A stretch of 64,000 nt of DNA from Pseudomonas neustonica (lineage in GTDB: Bacteria > Pseudomonadota > Gammaproteobacteria > Pseudomonadales > Pseudomonadaceae). The position numbers were made by a program, and so were the translations under genes. The notes below the pieces were generated by a model, which ran no database searches, was not told the origin of the DNA, and was given only the letters and a program-made list of their open reading frames with translations. Positions within the stretch are counted from its first letter, which is position 1. Each line of letters opens with the position of its first letter. Positions 1 through 11,580 of the stretch are shown here, in pieces. The DNA lies in assembly GCF_003797945.1 (NCBI RefSeq), contig NZ_RKKU01000001.1, forward strand, positions 186,001 to 250,000. Reading direction: 5' to 3'.

Positions 1-1145
1 AACAGCGTCTGCAGCTCGGTACGTTCGCTGCGTGATAGCGGGCGATCGGAGGTTGGCCAACTGCCGACGACCTTGCCGCCGCCCTGAAAGCGCTCCGACA
101 GCAGGCCGATAGCCAGGGCGTAACTGGATGAGTTGTTGTAGCGCATGATGGTGCGGAAGTTGTTCATGACCAGAAAGGCGGGTCCGCGATGGCCAGCGGG
201 CAACAGCAGGGCGGCGCTTTGCTCGTTCAAGCCGGGCGCCAATGGCGCGCCCTTGGCGTCAGTGATACCCAGCTCAGCCCATTGTTGCATGGGTTTGCGG
301 ATGCTGCTGTCGGCCAGAGCGTAGTCGAAACCATCGGGTAGTTTGACTTCCTGCCCCCAGGGCTGCCCGCTTTGCCAGCCGGACTGTTGCAGGTAATGCG
401 CGGCCGATGCCAGGGCGTCGGTGGCACTAAACCAGATGTCACGACGGCCGTCGCCATCGAAATCAACGGCATATTGGTTGTAGGTGGTCGGGATGAATTG
501 GGTTTGGCCCATTGCGCCTGCCCAGGAGCCGAGCATGCGTTCGGGCTCAATGTCACGGTGCTGCAGGATATCCATGGCGCCGAGCAGTTGATCGTGGGCG
601 AAGGTAGGTCGCCGTCCTTCATGCGCCAGTGTAGCCAGGGAGCGAATGACCTGGCGGTTACCCATATTTTGCCCGAAGTTACTTTCCAGGCCCCAGATGG
701 CCGCCAGGATATGGCGGTCTACGCCATAGCGCTGCTCAATACGCGCCAACTGGGCGCGCTGCTCGCCAAGTTTACGCTGTCCGGTAGCAACTCGCTGGCT
801 CGATAGTGCGCTGTCCAGGTAAGCCCAAACCGGCCGCGAAAACTCAGGCTGGCTCTGGTCTGCTTTGATCACATCAGGGTCGGGGGTGACACCAGCGAAG
901 GCACGGTCGAAGAGTTGCGGATCGATTCCCTGCGCCAATGCCTCGACACGAAAGTCGGCGCGCCAGTCGGCAAAGCTACGCGGAATGACAACGGGGTCTA
1001 CCATTACACTGCTGTTTGGCTGGGCGGCGGCCTGGCTCGTCTCAATCTGGGCTTTGATCGGGGTGTCGGCGCAGGCGGTGACGCTGAACAGGCTGGCGCA
1101 GGCGATTAAGTATATGCCGGCGCGGCGTTGGGATGGATGGCGCAT
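1..1145 (-). CDS. mltB: MltB-family lytic murein transglycosylase (3' end outside window)
   Basis: The protein cleaves peptidoglycan glycan strands and is probably anchored to the outer membrane. Reading leftward from the ATG at 1143-1145, the frame stays open for 381 codons and runs off the left edge, so the C-terminus is missing. The N-terminus is a lipoprotein signal with lipobox VTAC and Cys25. The segment AIWGLESNFG places the expected catalytic glutamate at residue 154. It is followed by GAMGQTQFIPTTYNQYAVDFDGDG-type sequence (residues about 180-215), typical of the MltB/SltB1 transglycosylase fold. The next gene, sulP, is divergent. Family assignment is firm; which MltB paralogue it is cannot be settled here. 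Confidence 0.9.
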   Translation of the reverse strand, partial: MRHPSQRRAGIYLIACASLFSVTACADTPIKAQIETSQAAAQPNSSVMVDPVVIPRSFADWRADFRVEALAQGIDPQLFDRAFAGVTPDPDVIKADQSQPEFSRPVWAYLDSALSSQRVATGQRKLGEQRAQLARIEQRYGVDRHILAAIWGLESNFGQNMGNRQVIRSLATLAHEGRRPTFAHDQLLGAMDILQHRDIEPERMLGSWAGAMGQTQFIPTTYNQYAVDFDGDGRRDIWFSATDALASAAHYLQQSGWQSGQPWGQEVKLPDGFDYALADSSIRKPMQQWAELGITDAKGAPLAPGLNEQSAALLLPAGHRGPAFLVMNNFRTIMRYNNSSSYALAIGLLSERFQGGGKVVGSWPTSDRPLSRSERTELQTL

Positions 1146-1520
1146 GTAGTCATTCCTGAAAGCGGTCTGGCACCGGGTCTGGCGCCAAGGTACGGGTGTT
1201 TGCTTTGGAGGATACTGACGTTGGAAGGTTCCTGCCAGCGCTACGCGATAACGTGTGGCGGGGTTGTGCGGTGGTCCGCATGGCGACGCTGTGCTAAAGT
1301 TCGCGGCCTTCTACTCCCAGACTGAATGACGGACAAGCTATGTTTTGCCCAAGCGGCGTTACGCCACCTTAGCCCTCTTTTCAGTGGTGTTCGTTGTTTG
1401 CGTGCGGCGTCCGCGCATCAACACCTTATGCAGCAGCCTTGCAAAGAGTGCGTGTCTATCAGGGCGCCATCGCCCTTGCTGGGCAGTCAATCAGCTATAT
1501 CGAACCGGCAGAAATAATTT
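1146..1520. other. Divergent intergenic region mltB / sulP
   Basis: This 375-base stretch separates two divergent genes and must hold both promoters, but I cannot assign a convincing -35/-10 pair. A short perfect hairpin (AGGGCG, loop CCAT, CGCCCT) lies at 1459-1474, about 50 bases before sulP. Open frames inside it have no ribosome binding site or recognisable protein and are treated as noise. Confidence 0.4.
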
Positions 1521-3149
1521 ATGACTCTGATCGAATCCATTCGCCAACAGTGGTTTTCCAATGTGCGTGGTGACCTGCTCTCAGGTTTAGTGGTAGCGCT
1601 GGCACTTATTCCTGAAGCTATCGCGTTCTCCATTATTGCCGGGGTTGACCCCAAGGTCGGCCTGTACGCCTCATTCTGTATCGCTGTAGTGATTTCCTTT
1701 ACCGGTGGCCGGCCTGGCATGATCTCGGCCGCAACAGGCGCTATGGCGCTCTTGATGGTCACCCTGGTGCGGGATCATGGCTTGGAGTATCTGCTCGCTG
1801 CCTCCATTCTCTGTGGGGTGCTGCAGATAGGCGCTGGTTATTTACGCCTTGGCTCGCTAATGCGTTTTGTCTCGCGTTCAGTCGTAACCGGTTTTGTTAA
1901 CGCCTTGGCTATCTTGATTTTTATGGCGCAGTTGCCAGAGTTGACCAATGTTACCTGGCATGTATATGCCTTGACCGCAGCGGGTCTTGGCCTGATTTAC
2001 GGTCTGCCCTGGTTGGGCAAGTACACTTTTCCAGGTGTTGGCCTTTATGGCTTGATTATTGGTTTCGCACTGGTGATCGGTAGCATAGATGTGCGGGCGG
2101 GTTACGGGGTCGTTTTGATAGGTATCATTCTGGCTACGGTAACCGCGCGCTGGAGCCGAAATATAGTCATTCCTTCGCCGCTGATATGCATTGTGCTGCT
2201 GACGGGCGTTGCCATGTGTTTAGGGCTGGATGTTCGCAGCGTTGGAGATATGGGTGAGCTGCCGGATACCCTGCCGATCTTCCTCTGGCCAGATGTACCC
2301 CTGAATCTGGATACGCTCCTGATAATCTTGCCTTATTCCGCTGCCATGGCCGTGGTCGGCCTGCTCGAATCCATGATGACCGCGACCATCGTTGATGATC
2401 TGACCGATACCAGCAGTGACAAGAACCGGGAGTGCAAGGGGCAGGGGATTGCCAACATCGGCTCGGGCCTGCTCGGCGGTATGGCGGGTTGCGCTATGAT
2501 CGGTCAGTCGGTAATTAACGTGAAGTCTGGCGGGCGTACGCGTTTGTCGTGCTTTGTCGCAGGTGTGGTTTTATTGCTGATGGTGGTATTCGCCAGCGAC
2601 TGGGTTGGCCAGATTCCCATGGCTGCACTGGTTGCTGTGATGATCATGGTTTCCATCGGTACCTTCAGCTGGGACTCGCTGCGTAATCTGCGCAAGCACC
2701 CGCTGTCGACCAATATCGTCATGGTCACCACAGTGCTGGTGGTGGTTGTCACGCATAACCTGGCCTACGGGGTGTTGGCTGGCGTGCTGCTGGCTTCGCT
2801 GTTCTTTGCCAATAAGATTGGCCACTTCTTGTATATCACCAGTGAGGCCAATACCGACGGCACCGAGCGGCGTTATCAGGTGGTCGGGCAGGTGTTTTTC
2901 AGCTCCGCAGACAAGTTCAGCGACAGCTTTGATTTCAAAGAGGTGCTTGATAAGGTGGTGATTGATCTTAGCCGCGCACATTTCTGGGATATTACTGCTG
3001 TGGGAGCGTTGGATAAGGTGGTAATGAAGTTCCGCCGCGAAGGCAGCGAGGTGGAAGTAATAGGTTTGAATGAGGCCAGTGCGACCATCGTTGATCGCTT
3101 TGGTGTGCATGACAAACCCGATGCCGTTGACCGACTGATGGATCACTGA
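1521..3149 (+). CDS. SulP-family anion transporter with C-terminal STAS domain
   Basis: This is a 542-residue inner-membrane secondary transporter of the SulP (SLC26) family; members move sulfate, bicarbonate or other anions, and the substrate cannot be read from sequence. The first 400 or so residues are a series of hydrophobic segments beginning with the family signature around residues 18-52 ([20 protein letters not shown]). Residues from about 425 form a cytoplasmic STAS domain, including [20 protein letters not shown]. No clear Shine-Dalgarno precedes the ATG, but the family N-terminus fits this start. The tandem universal stress protein gene follows 36 bases downstream, and SulP-Usp pairing suggests co-expression. 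Bicarbonate uptake is one possibility but only a guess. Confidence 0.88.
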   Translation: MTLIESIRQQWFSNVRGDLLSGLVVALALIPEAIAFSIIAGVDPKVGLYASFCIAVVISFTGGRPGMISAATGAMALLMVTLVRDHGLEYLLAASILCGVLQIGAGYLRLGSLMRFVSRSVVTGFVNALAILIFMAQLPELTNVTWHVYALTAAGLGLIYGLPWLGKYTFPGVGLYGLIIGFALVIGSIDVRAGYGVVLIGIILATVTARWSRNIVIPSPLICIVLLTGVAMCLGLDVRSVGDMGELPDTLPIFLWPDVPLNLDTLLIILPYSAAMAVVGLLESMMTATIVDDLTDTSSDKNRECKGQGIANIGSGLLGGMAGCAMIGQSVINVKSGGRTRLSCFVAGVVLLLMVVFASDWVGQIPMAALVAVMIMVSIGTFSWDSLRNLRKHPLSTNIVMVTTVLVVVVTHNLAYGVLAGVLLASLFFANKIGHFLYITSEANTDGTERRYQVVGQVFFSSADKFSDSFDFKEVLDKVVIDLSRAHFWDITAVGALDKVVMKFRREGSEVEVIGLNEASATIVDRFGVHDKPDAVDRLMDH

Positions 3150-3185
3150 GCCTAACTAACCCGACAGCAACAAGGAGAGCAGCAG

Positions 3186-4049
3186 ATGAGCGAAAGCGAA
3201 GCCAAGGTAGTGGCCTGCATTGATGGCTCCGGCGCTGCGGTTGCCGTGTGCGACTACGCGGCCTGGGCCAGTCAGCGTTTGCAAGCACCGCTTGAGCTAC
3301 TGCATGTATTGGATCACAGTCAGTCGCCAGCCCATGCGGACCTGTCCGGCAACATTGGCTTGGGTAGTCGTGAGCATCTGCTGGTTGAATTGGCCGAGCT
3401 GGATGAAAAGCGTGGGCGGCTGCTGCGTGAGCAAGGTAAAACCATGCTCGAAGCAGCAGCTCAGCGCGTACGTGCCGACGGTGTTGAAGCACCTTTGACG
3501 CGTCAGCGTCACGGCGAGTTGGTCGATACGCTGCGCGAGCTGGAAAGCGATATCCGGCTGCTGGTGATGGGGCGTCAGGGCGAGGTAAGTGACTCTCTGG
3601 CACGCCACGTGGGTAGCCATCTGGAGAGCGTGATACGTACTCTGCATCGTCCCATCCTGGTCACCACGGGCGAGTTCACGGCGCCGCGCAATCTGTTACT
3701 GGCTTATGACAACAGCCCCAGCACCCGCAAGGGTCTGGAAATGCTGGCGGACAGCCCACTCTTTGCCGGGCTGCCAATTCACCTGTTGATGGTCAGTGGC
3801 GATAGCGAAGAGGCCTGGGCCAGCTTGGGCGCCGCACAGCAACGTCTGCAGCAAGCAGGGTTCAGTGTTACCACTGCGGTGCGTACGGGTGAGGTTGAGG
3901 CTGCGCTGCTGGCTTATCAGCGCGAAGAGAGTATCGACCTGATCGTGATGGGCGCCTACGGCCACTCACGTATTCGGCAGTTCCTGGTGGGCAGTACCAC
4001 AACCGGCATGCTGCGCAATACCCAGTGTCCGTTGTTGTTGCTGCGCTGA
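3186..4049 (+). CDS. Tandem-domain universal stress protein (UspA family)
   Basis: This 287-residue cytoplasmic protein contains two UspA folds (about residues 5-150 and 155-287). The second carries a clear ATP-binding signature of the G-2X-G-9X-G-S/T form, in GAYGHSRIRQFLVGST near the C-terminus. The first has a related but looser GRQGEVSDSLARHVGSH. AAGGAG lies just ahead of the ATG. The gene sits directly behind the SulP transporter and probably shares its transcript, which suggests a role in regulating or responding to anion transport. Its precise function is unknown, as for most Usp proteins. Confidence 0.88.
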   Translation: MSESEAKVVACIDGSGAAVAVCDYAAWASQRLQAPLELLHVLDHSQSPAHADLSGNIGLGSREHLLVELAELDEKRGRLLREQGKTMLEAAAQRVRADGVEAPLTRQRHGELVDTLRELESDIRLLVMGRQGEVSDSLARHVGSHLESVIRTLHRPILVTTGEFTAPRNLLLAYDNSPSTRKGLEMLADSPLFAGLPIHLLMVSGDSEEAWASLGAAQQRLQQAGFSVTTAVRTGEVEAALLAYQREESIDLIVMGAYGHSRIRQFLVGSTTTGMLRNTQCPLLLLR

Positions 4050-4078
4050 GTTGTTGCTGATTAGCAGGTGCTGAAGTC

Positions 4079-5107
4079 TCAAAGACTGAGGCGTACGCCT
4101 GCCGCTTCTACCAGAATGCGCGCCAGGCCGTCCCAGGGCGAGCCTTGAGCCTGCCCCTTGATCTGTTCATCAACGGTTTGCGCTGCACCCAGCCACTGCT
4201 CCCAGGCGCCGGCTGGATGGCGATCCAGTGCGCTTTTCATTACCGGTTTGCGTTTATCCCAGATAGGCGGTCGCTGGCTGGAAAACACCTTCTCCAGCGG
4301 AATGCCTCTTGCGCTTTCCTGCGCCATGTTGGCGAGTGTGCGTAATTCACGGGTCAGAGCCCAGAGCACCACAGGCGCCTCAACGCCTTCGCCCCGCAGA
4401 CCCTGCAGAATCCGAACAGCCTGTTGTGGCTGGCCCAGCAACATGGCATCAGACAGGTTGAAAACATCAAAGCGAGCGCTGTCGGCAACCACCTGCTGCA
4501 CGGTGTCGAGATCCAGCTCGCCGCTGGCACAGAAAAGTTTAAGCTTTTCGATTTCCTGAGCGGCGGCGAGCAGGTTGCCCTCCACCCGCGCAGACAAAAG
4601 CTCTAAAGCCTGCGGGCTGGCCTGGATGCCAGCGGCGGCGAGGCGGTCGCGCATCCAGCTGGGTAGCTGATGGGCTTCTATCGGCCACACTTGGACAAAA
4701 CGGGTGTCCGCATGCTCGACCAGCGTCTTGGCCCACTTGCTGCGCAGCGTTGTACCATCCAGTTTTGGCAGGCTAACGAGCAGGGTAGTGTCTGCTGGCG
4801 GCTGCTCCAAGTAGCCTAGCAATGCCTTGGCACCCTGATCGCCCGGCTTGCCACCAGGAATGCGTAGCTCCAGCATGCGTTGCTGGGCGAACAGAGACAG
4901 GCTGTGGCTGGCCTCGTAGAGCTGAGACCAGTCGAAGCTGCGATCAACGTGGAATACCTGGCGTTCTTCGCTACCTGCGTCGCGGCATGCCTTGCGGATA
5001 AGGTCCTCAGACTCGCTGGTCAGCAGCGGATCATCGCCGCTGACGACGTAGACTGGCGCCAGGCCTTCCTTCAGCTGGCGTGGCAGTTGCGCCGCGTTCA
5101 GCTTCAT
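4079..5107 (-). CDS. holA: DNA polymerase III subunit delta
   Basis: HolA is the delta subunit of the clamp-loader complex; it opens the beta sliding clamp during loading onto primed DNA. The 342-residue length is normal. The N-terminal MKLNAAQLPRQLKEGLAPVYVVSGDDPLL is typical of the AAA+-like first domain of gammaproteobacterial HolA. The gene begins 7 bases after the lptE stop, so lptE and holA are cotranscribed behind leuS. This leuS-lptE-holA arrangement is widely conserved in gammaproteobacteria. Confidence 0.95.
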   Translation of the reverse strand: MKLNAAQLPRQLKEGLAPVYVVSGDDPLLTSESEDLIRKACRDAGSEERQVFHVDRSFDWSQLYEASHSLSLFAQQRMLELRIPGGKPGDQGAKALLGYLEQPPADTTLLVSLPKLDGTTLRSKWAKTLVEHADTRFVQVWPIEAHQLPSWMRDRLAAAGIQASPQALELLSARVEGNLLAAAQEIEKLKLFCASGELDLDTVQQVVADSARFDVFNLSDAMLLGQPQQAVRILQGLRGEGVEAPVVLWALTRELRTLANMAQESARGIPLEKVFSSQRPPIWDKRKPVMKSALDRHPAGAWEQWLGAAQTVDEQIKGQAQGSPWDGLARILVEAAGVRLSL

Positions 5108-5114
5108 AAGAGGC

Positions 5115-5663
5115 TCAGCGTGCCTGCTGTTGGTCTAGGGTCTGCTCGCGCGCAGACAGCTCACTTTCGGTCAGACTCGACAGACGAAACAGCAGCTGCC
5201 GTGTCAGGTCGCCGCGCATCTCGCGACGCAGCAGGCTCTCTTCTTCGCTGGTGCCGATGATGTTGTCCTTGTCGTTGACGTAAGTGCGTCGCGTGTCCAG
5301 GGTTTCCGGGCCAATCAGAGCACGGCCCTGGCGGTCGGAGATCACAAAGGTCAAGTCGCTGGTCAGCTCGTACTCGGCAGGCGTCGCCCGGCTGGTGTAG
5401 CTGAGGGCGCGGCGGCCGACAGACTCATCCAGCAGCTGTAACTTATAAGGTGCGGTCGAGGTGACCTGTACACCGTCAATCTCAAGCGCGTCCAGTACTT
5501 GCTGATAGGTCTGCCCGTAGCGGTTACTGGCGGACACGTCGAGTTCACTCAGTTCGACGTTGTCGACGCCGGTTCCGCGCAGCTGAAAGCCGCAGCCGGA
5601 GACGAGCAGAGCCGCGCCGAGCAGGGCGCTGCTCAACAGCAGACGAGGTGTGTTCAGGGACAT
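5115..5663 (-). CDS. lptE: LPS-assembly lipoprotein LptE
   Basis: LptE plugs the LptD outer-membrane barrel and helps place lipopolysaccharide in the outer leaflet. The ATG at 5661-5663 is chosen because GGAGAG sits a few bases upstream and it gives a clean lipoprotein signal (lipobox VSGC, Cys24). A further in-frame ATG six codons upstream lacks these features. The mature start CGFQLRG is diagnostic for LptE. Predicted length is 182 residues. It lies 21 bases after leuS and 7 before holA, consistent with one operon. Confidence 0.94.
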   Translation of the reverse strand: MSLNTPRLLLSSALLGAALLVSGCGFQLRGTGVDNVELSELDVSASNRYGQTYQQVLDALEIDGVQVTSTAPYKLQLLDESVGRRALSYTSRATPAEYELTSDLTFVISDRQGRALIGPETLDTRRTYVNDKDNIIGTSEEESLLRREMRGDLTRQLLFRLSSLTESELSAREQTLDQQQAR

Positions 5664-5684
5664 CTTGGCTCTCCGTTGCATAAT

Positions 5685-8327
<2,643 letters not shown>

Positions 8328-8460
8328 TTAATGGGGCAGGATACACCACCAGGCTTGGCACAGGTAGTCATATGCCATTCGTCGCCGAGCACTTTGCGCG
8401 CGGCGATGCGGGTCTATCATCAGAGGGACATGCTTATCAGCGCGACTCAGGGAGGAGGCG

Positions 8461-8487
8461 ATGAGAGGGCAGTGCGACCACCATTGA
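8461..8487 (+). other. Possible eight-codon leader ORF
   Basis: GGAGGAGG lies just ahead of an ATG at 8461 that opens a frame of only eight codons (MRGQCDHH, then TGA). The stop is immediately followed by GAGGAGGG and the ATG of the next gene at 8500, in the same frame. The two near-perfect Shine-Dalgarno sequences in tandem are plain in the sequence. That the peptide is made or regulates anything is inference. Confidence 0.25.
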
Positions 8488-8499
8488 GGAGGGTAAGGC

Positions 8500-8772
8500 A
8501 TGAGTTGGAGAACGCCTGACGCAGTAGCTAGGCGAGAGCAGGACTGTTCCTACAGTCGCATTCTGCGTCGCCTGGATCAGGCGCTGGATGTAGCGCATAC
8601 CCGTCAATGGCTTGCCGGGTATAGTGGCGACTGTATAGCCGAGCTGGAGCTGCGCGGGCTAAGTCAGGAGGATCTAAAGGTGTTGTGGCAAATACTCTTG
8701 TCGCTGGATGCCTATGTGCCCTTACCGGGTGTTTTGCCGCCTGCGGCGCAACCCGATAACCAGCAACACTAG
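8500..8772 (+). CDS. Hypothetical 90-residue protein
   Basis: I do not recognise a named family. The ATG has a strong GAGGAGGG Shine-Dalgarno, which is the main reason to accept the gene. The protein (MSWRTPDAVARREQDCSYSR...) looks like a compact soluble helical protein without signal peptide or membrane segment. P. aeruginosa also carries small uncharacterised genes between leuS and lnt, so position supports it. Its last 51 bases overlap the 3' end of the convergent lnt gene, so the C-terminal 17 codons are read on both strands. An alternative is that translation is real but the tail is only tolerated read-through. Confidence 0.55.
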   Translation: MSWRTPDAVARREQDCSYSRILRRLDQALDVAHTRQWLAGYSGDCIAELELRGLSQEDLKVLWQILLSLDAYVPLPGVLPPAAQPDNQQH

Positions 8773-10257
8773 TACGACAAGTGCCATCAGAGGGGCGCTC
8801 TGCCAACGGAGGTAGGGCGTCAGGCCCTGCATCGGTTGTACTTCCCCCAGTAGTACTTCTTGCTGAAATTGAGCTATACGTTGACGAATCCGTCCCTGTT
8901 CATCGATCAGAGCGGTGACGCCGTTATTGGTCGCTCGGATCATCCAGCGTTGGCTCTCGATCGCGCGCATCTGGGCCATCTGCAGGTGTTGTAGCGGGCC
9001 AATTGAGCTGCCAAACCAGCTGTCGTTACTGATGGTGATCAGCAGGTCACTTTGCGCCGCCTGCCTGGCGGCAAAGTCGGGATAGACCGCTTCGTAGCAG
9101 ATCAACGGTGCGAGGCGGTAACCGGCCGCCAGCAGCGGGCCCTGGTCCGCCGGACCACGGCTGAAGCTCGACATGGGCAGATTAAAAAAGTCGATCAGAC
9201 CGCGCAGTAGCTCTTCCATGGGAACGAACTCACCAAAGGGCACCAGTTTTTGTTTCAGGTACTCACTTTGCGGTTCGCTGCCGCCGACCATGATGCCGTT
9301 GTAGATTTTCATCCCAGCGGGCTGCATATCGTCTACCGGAATGCCGGTAATCAAGGTACTGCCGCGTTTGGCGAGATTGGCCGCGATACCATCAACAAAA
9401 TACTGGCCCTGACTCTGCAGTACCGGCACGGCGGTCTCTGGCCAGACGACCAGGTCCGTGGCTGGCTGTGCGTAAGTAAGATCACGGTAGAGTGACAGGG
9501 TGTGGGTTATGTAGTCGGGGTCCCACTTCAGCGCTTGCTCTATATTGGCCTGCACCAGATTGACCGTCAGCGGGTCGCCTTTGGACTGGGTCCAGTTCAC
9601 CTGCTGGAGAGCGTAGCCGCCACACCAGAATGCAGCGACCAATAACAGGGCCGCCAGCGCTTGCTTTGGACGGCGCAGCAGCTGCCACTCGCTGAGTAGG
9701 CAGGCGATAAACACGGAGATACCGCCAACCAGCCAAACTCCGCCGACCGGAGCCCAACCATTAAGCCAGGTTTGGGTGTGCGCATAGCCGTGGTACAGCC
9801 AGGGAAAGCCGGTCAAAAACCAGCTGCGGAAGATTTCTTGCGCGACCCAGATAGCAGCAAAGCTCAGGCTGCCAAACCAGGGTCCGTGACTGCGAAAAAA
9901 TCGTACCCAGACCCACGCCATCAGCGCGAAGAATAGCGACAGAATCAGCTCGAGTCCGCCGGTCAGCACGCCAGCCAACAGCGGCGAGGCGTTGCCATGC
10001 AGGTGAATGCTGATGTAGATCCAGGAAACACCGGAGGCAAATAGGCCAAGGCCCCAGGCGCCGCCACGCACTGCTGCCTGCTTGCTGTCGACCTGACATA
10101 GCCCCTGATACAGCAAGGCAACGGAGAGCATGCCCAGCGGCCAAAGATGGTAGGGCGCAAACGACAGCGTACTGAGCGCGCCGGCCAGCATGGCTATCAC
10201 ATGGCCGACCAGGCCGGGGCCGCGCAGTCGGTTCAGCAGAGCGGTTGGCAGATGCAT
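8722..10257 (-). CDS. lnt: Apolipoprotein N-acyltransferase
   Basis: Lnt adds the third acyl chain to the N-terminal cysteine of lipoproteins, the last maturation step in the inner membrane. The 511-residue protein has N-terminal membrane helices (about residues 15-215) and a nitrilase-like periplasmic domain. The expected catalytic triad is visible: Glu274 in VVWPETAVP, Lys337 in KLVPFGEF and Cys387 in PLICYEAVYP. A final membrane helix near residue 485 precedes a basic tail. It follows corC by 18 bases and is probably in the phoH-ybeY-corC-lnt operon, the usual gammaproteobacterial order. Confidence 0.96.
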   Translation of the reverse strand: MHLPTALLNRLRGPGLVGHVIAMLAGALSTLSFAPYHLWPLGMLSVALLYQGLCQVDSKQAAVRGGAWGLGLFASGVSWIYISIHLHGNASPLLAGVLTGGLELILSLFFALMAWVWVRFFRSHGPWFGSLSFAAIWVAQEIFRSWFLTGFPWLYHGYAHTQTWLNGWAPVGGVWLVGGISVFIACLLSEWQLLRRPKQALAALLLVAAFWCGGYALQQVNWTQSKGDPLTVNLVQANIEQALKWDPDYITHTLSLYRDLTYAQPATDLVVWPETAVPVLQSQGQYFVDGIAANLAKRGSTLITGIPVDDMQPAGMKIYNGIMVGGSEPQSEYLKQKLVPFGEFVPMEELLRGLIDFFNLPMSSFSRGPADQGPLLAAGYRLAPLICYEAVYPDFAARQAAQSDLLITISNDSWFGSSIGPLQHLQMAQMRAIESQRWMIRATNNGVTALIDEQGRIRQRIAQFQQEVLLGEVQPMQGLTPYLRWQSAPLMALVVLVLLVIGLRRRRQNTR

Positions 10258-10275
10258 GCCGTTCCTTAGGTAACT

Positions 10276-11115
10276 TTAGGTATTGACCAGTGTGACGCGA
10301 AGCAGATGCACGCGGCGGCTGTCTGCGTTGAGTACGCGCACACGGAAACCGTCCAGCTCCACCACTTCGTTGCGCTTGGGTAAATGGCCAAAGGCATTCA
10401 TGACCAGGCCGCCGACGGTGTCGAATTCTTCATCCGGGAAGCTGGTGTCAAAGTGCTCGTTAAACTCTTCGATGGGAGTCAGACCCTTGACCAGATAGTC
10501 GCCGCTGGGCAGTGGTTTGATTTGACTGTCCTCATCGACGTCATGCTCGTCTTCAATATCACCAACGATCTGTTCAAGCACGTCTTCAATGGTCACTAGT
10601 CCTGAGACGCCGCCGTATTCATCGATCACCACGGCCATGTGGTTACGCGTGGCGCGAAATTCCTTGAGTAGCACATTCAGGCGCTTGGACTCTGGTACAA
10701 AGGTGGCCGGGCGCAGGATGTCCTTGATATTGAACCGCTCCATATTATCTTCGAGCAACAGCGGCAGAAGATCCTTGGCGAGCAATATGCCCAGCACGTC
10801 GTCAATGCTCTCGCCGATGACAGGGAAGCGCGAGTGAGCGGCTTCGATGACTTCCGGCAGAAACTCGCGCGGGGTTTGGGTGGCTTTGATGGTGGTCATC
10901 TGGGAGCGCGGGATCATGATATCCCGTACCTGCATGTCGCTAACCTGCAGGGCGCCTTCGATAATCGACAGGGCCTCAATATCCAGGACTTCGTTAGCGT
11001 GCGCCTCGCGCAGTAGCTCTAGCAGTTCCTGGCGGTTCTTGGGTTCATGGACAAAAGCCTGGACCAGCTTGTCCAGCCAGGACTTCTGTCCATTAGTCGA
11101 TCGGTCTTCGCTCAT
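10276..11115 (-). CDS. corC: CorC/HlyC-type CBS-domain protein
   Basis: This 279-residue cytoplasmic protein has a paired CBS domain (about residues 65-190, starting VRDIMIPRSQM and including VVIDEYGGVSGLVTIEDVLEQIVGDIEDE). A C-terminal CorC_HlyC domain follows (about 200-278). It lacks the membrane domain of larger CNNM/CorC proteins. The family has been linked to magnesium and cobalt efflux. It begins 6 bases after the ybeY stop and is cotranscribed with ybeY and lnt. Confidence 0.92.
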   Translation of the reverse strand: MSEDRSTNGQKSWLDKLVQAFVHEPKNRQELLELLREAHANEVLDIEALSIIEGALQVSDMQVRDIMIPRSQMTTIKATQTPREFLPEVIEAAHSRFPVIGESIDDVLGILLAKDLLPLLLEDNMERFNIKDILRPATFVPESKRLNVLLKEFRATRNHMAVVIDEYGGVSGLVTIEDVLEQIVGDIEDEHDVDEDSQIKPLPSGDYLVKGLTPIEEFNEHFDTSFPDEEFDTVGGLVMNAFGHLPKRNEVVELDGFRVRVLNADSRRVHLLRVTLVNT

Positions 11116-11121
11116 TGATCC

Positions 11122-11580
11122 TTACTCATTATCGTCTAGATAGGGGTCGGCTATGCTCAGCTGTGCCAGCAGTTCGCGTTCCAGGGTTTCCATTTCATCT
11201 GCCTCGGTGTCGTCAATATGGTCATAGCCGAGTAAATGCAAGCAGCCATGTATGACCATATGCGCCCAGTGGGCGTTCAGCGGTTTGCCCTGTTCAGTTG
11301 CCTCGCGGGCAACCACCGGGGCGCAAACGACCAGATCGCCGAGTAGTGGCAGGTCAAGTTCGGGGGGCAGGTCAGCCGGAAAGGAGAGTACGTTGGTGGC
11401 GTAATCCTTGCCGCGATAGGTGTGATTGAGGCTGCGGCCTTCGTCTTCATCGACCAGGCGAATGGTTAGTTCACGGTCGGTACCAGCACCCAGCGCCAGC
11501 CCGACCCAGCGTAAAAAGCTGTCGTCGTCTGGTTGCTCTGGCGCCTCAGAAGCGCGTTGAATATCCAGCTCAATGCTCAT
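11122..11580 (-). CDS. ybeY: Endoribonuclease / rRNA maturation factor YbeY
   Basis: YbeY is a zinc metalloprotein needed for 16S rRNA 3' maturation and ribosome quality control. The zinc motif HGxxHLxGYDH is present as [11 protein letters not shown] near residue 114. I take the ATG at 11578-11580, giving [14 protein letters not shown] and 152 residues, which matches YbeY homologues. An open frame extends 25 codons further upstream but lies inside phoH. The start overlaps the phoH end by 11 bases, so translation is probably coupled. Confidence 0.95.
   Translation of the reverse strand: MSIELDIQRASEAPEQPDDDSFLRWVGLALGAGTDRELTIRLVDEDEGRSLNHTYRGKDYATNVLSFPADLPPELDLPLLGDLVVCAPVVAREATEQGKPLNAHWAHMVIHGCLHLLGYDHIDDTEADEMETLERELLAQLSIADPYLDDNE

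Noticed and set aside
1326-1517. Short open frame upstream of sulP
   Set aside because: It has no Shine-Dalgarno and no protein-like composition; the region is more likely promoter and leader.
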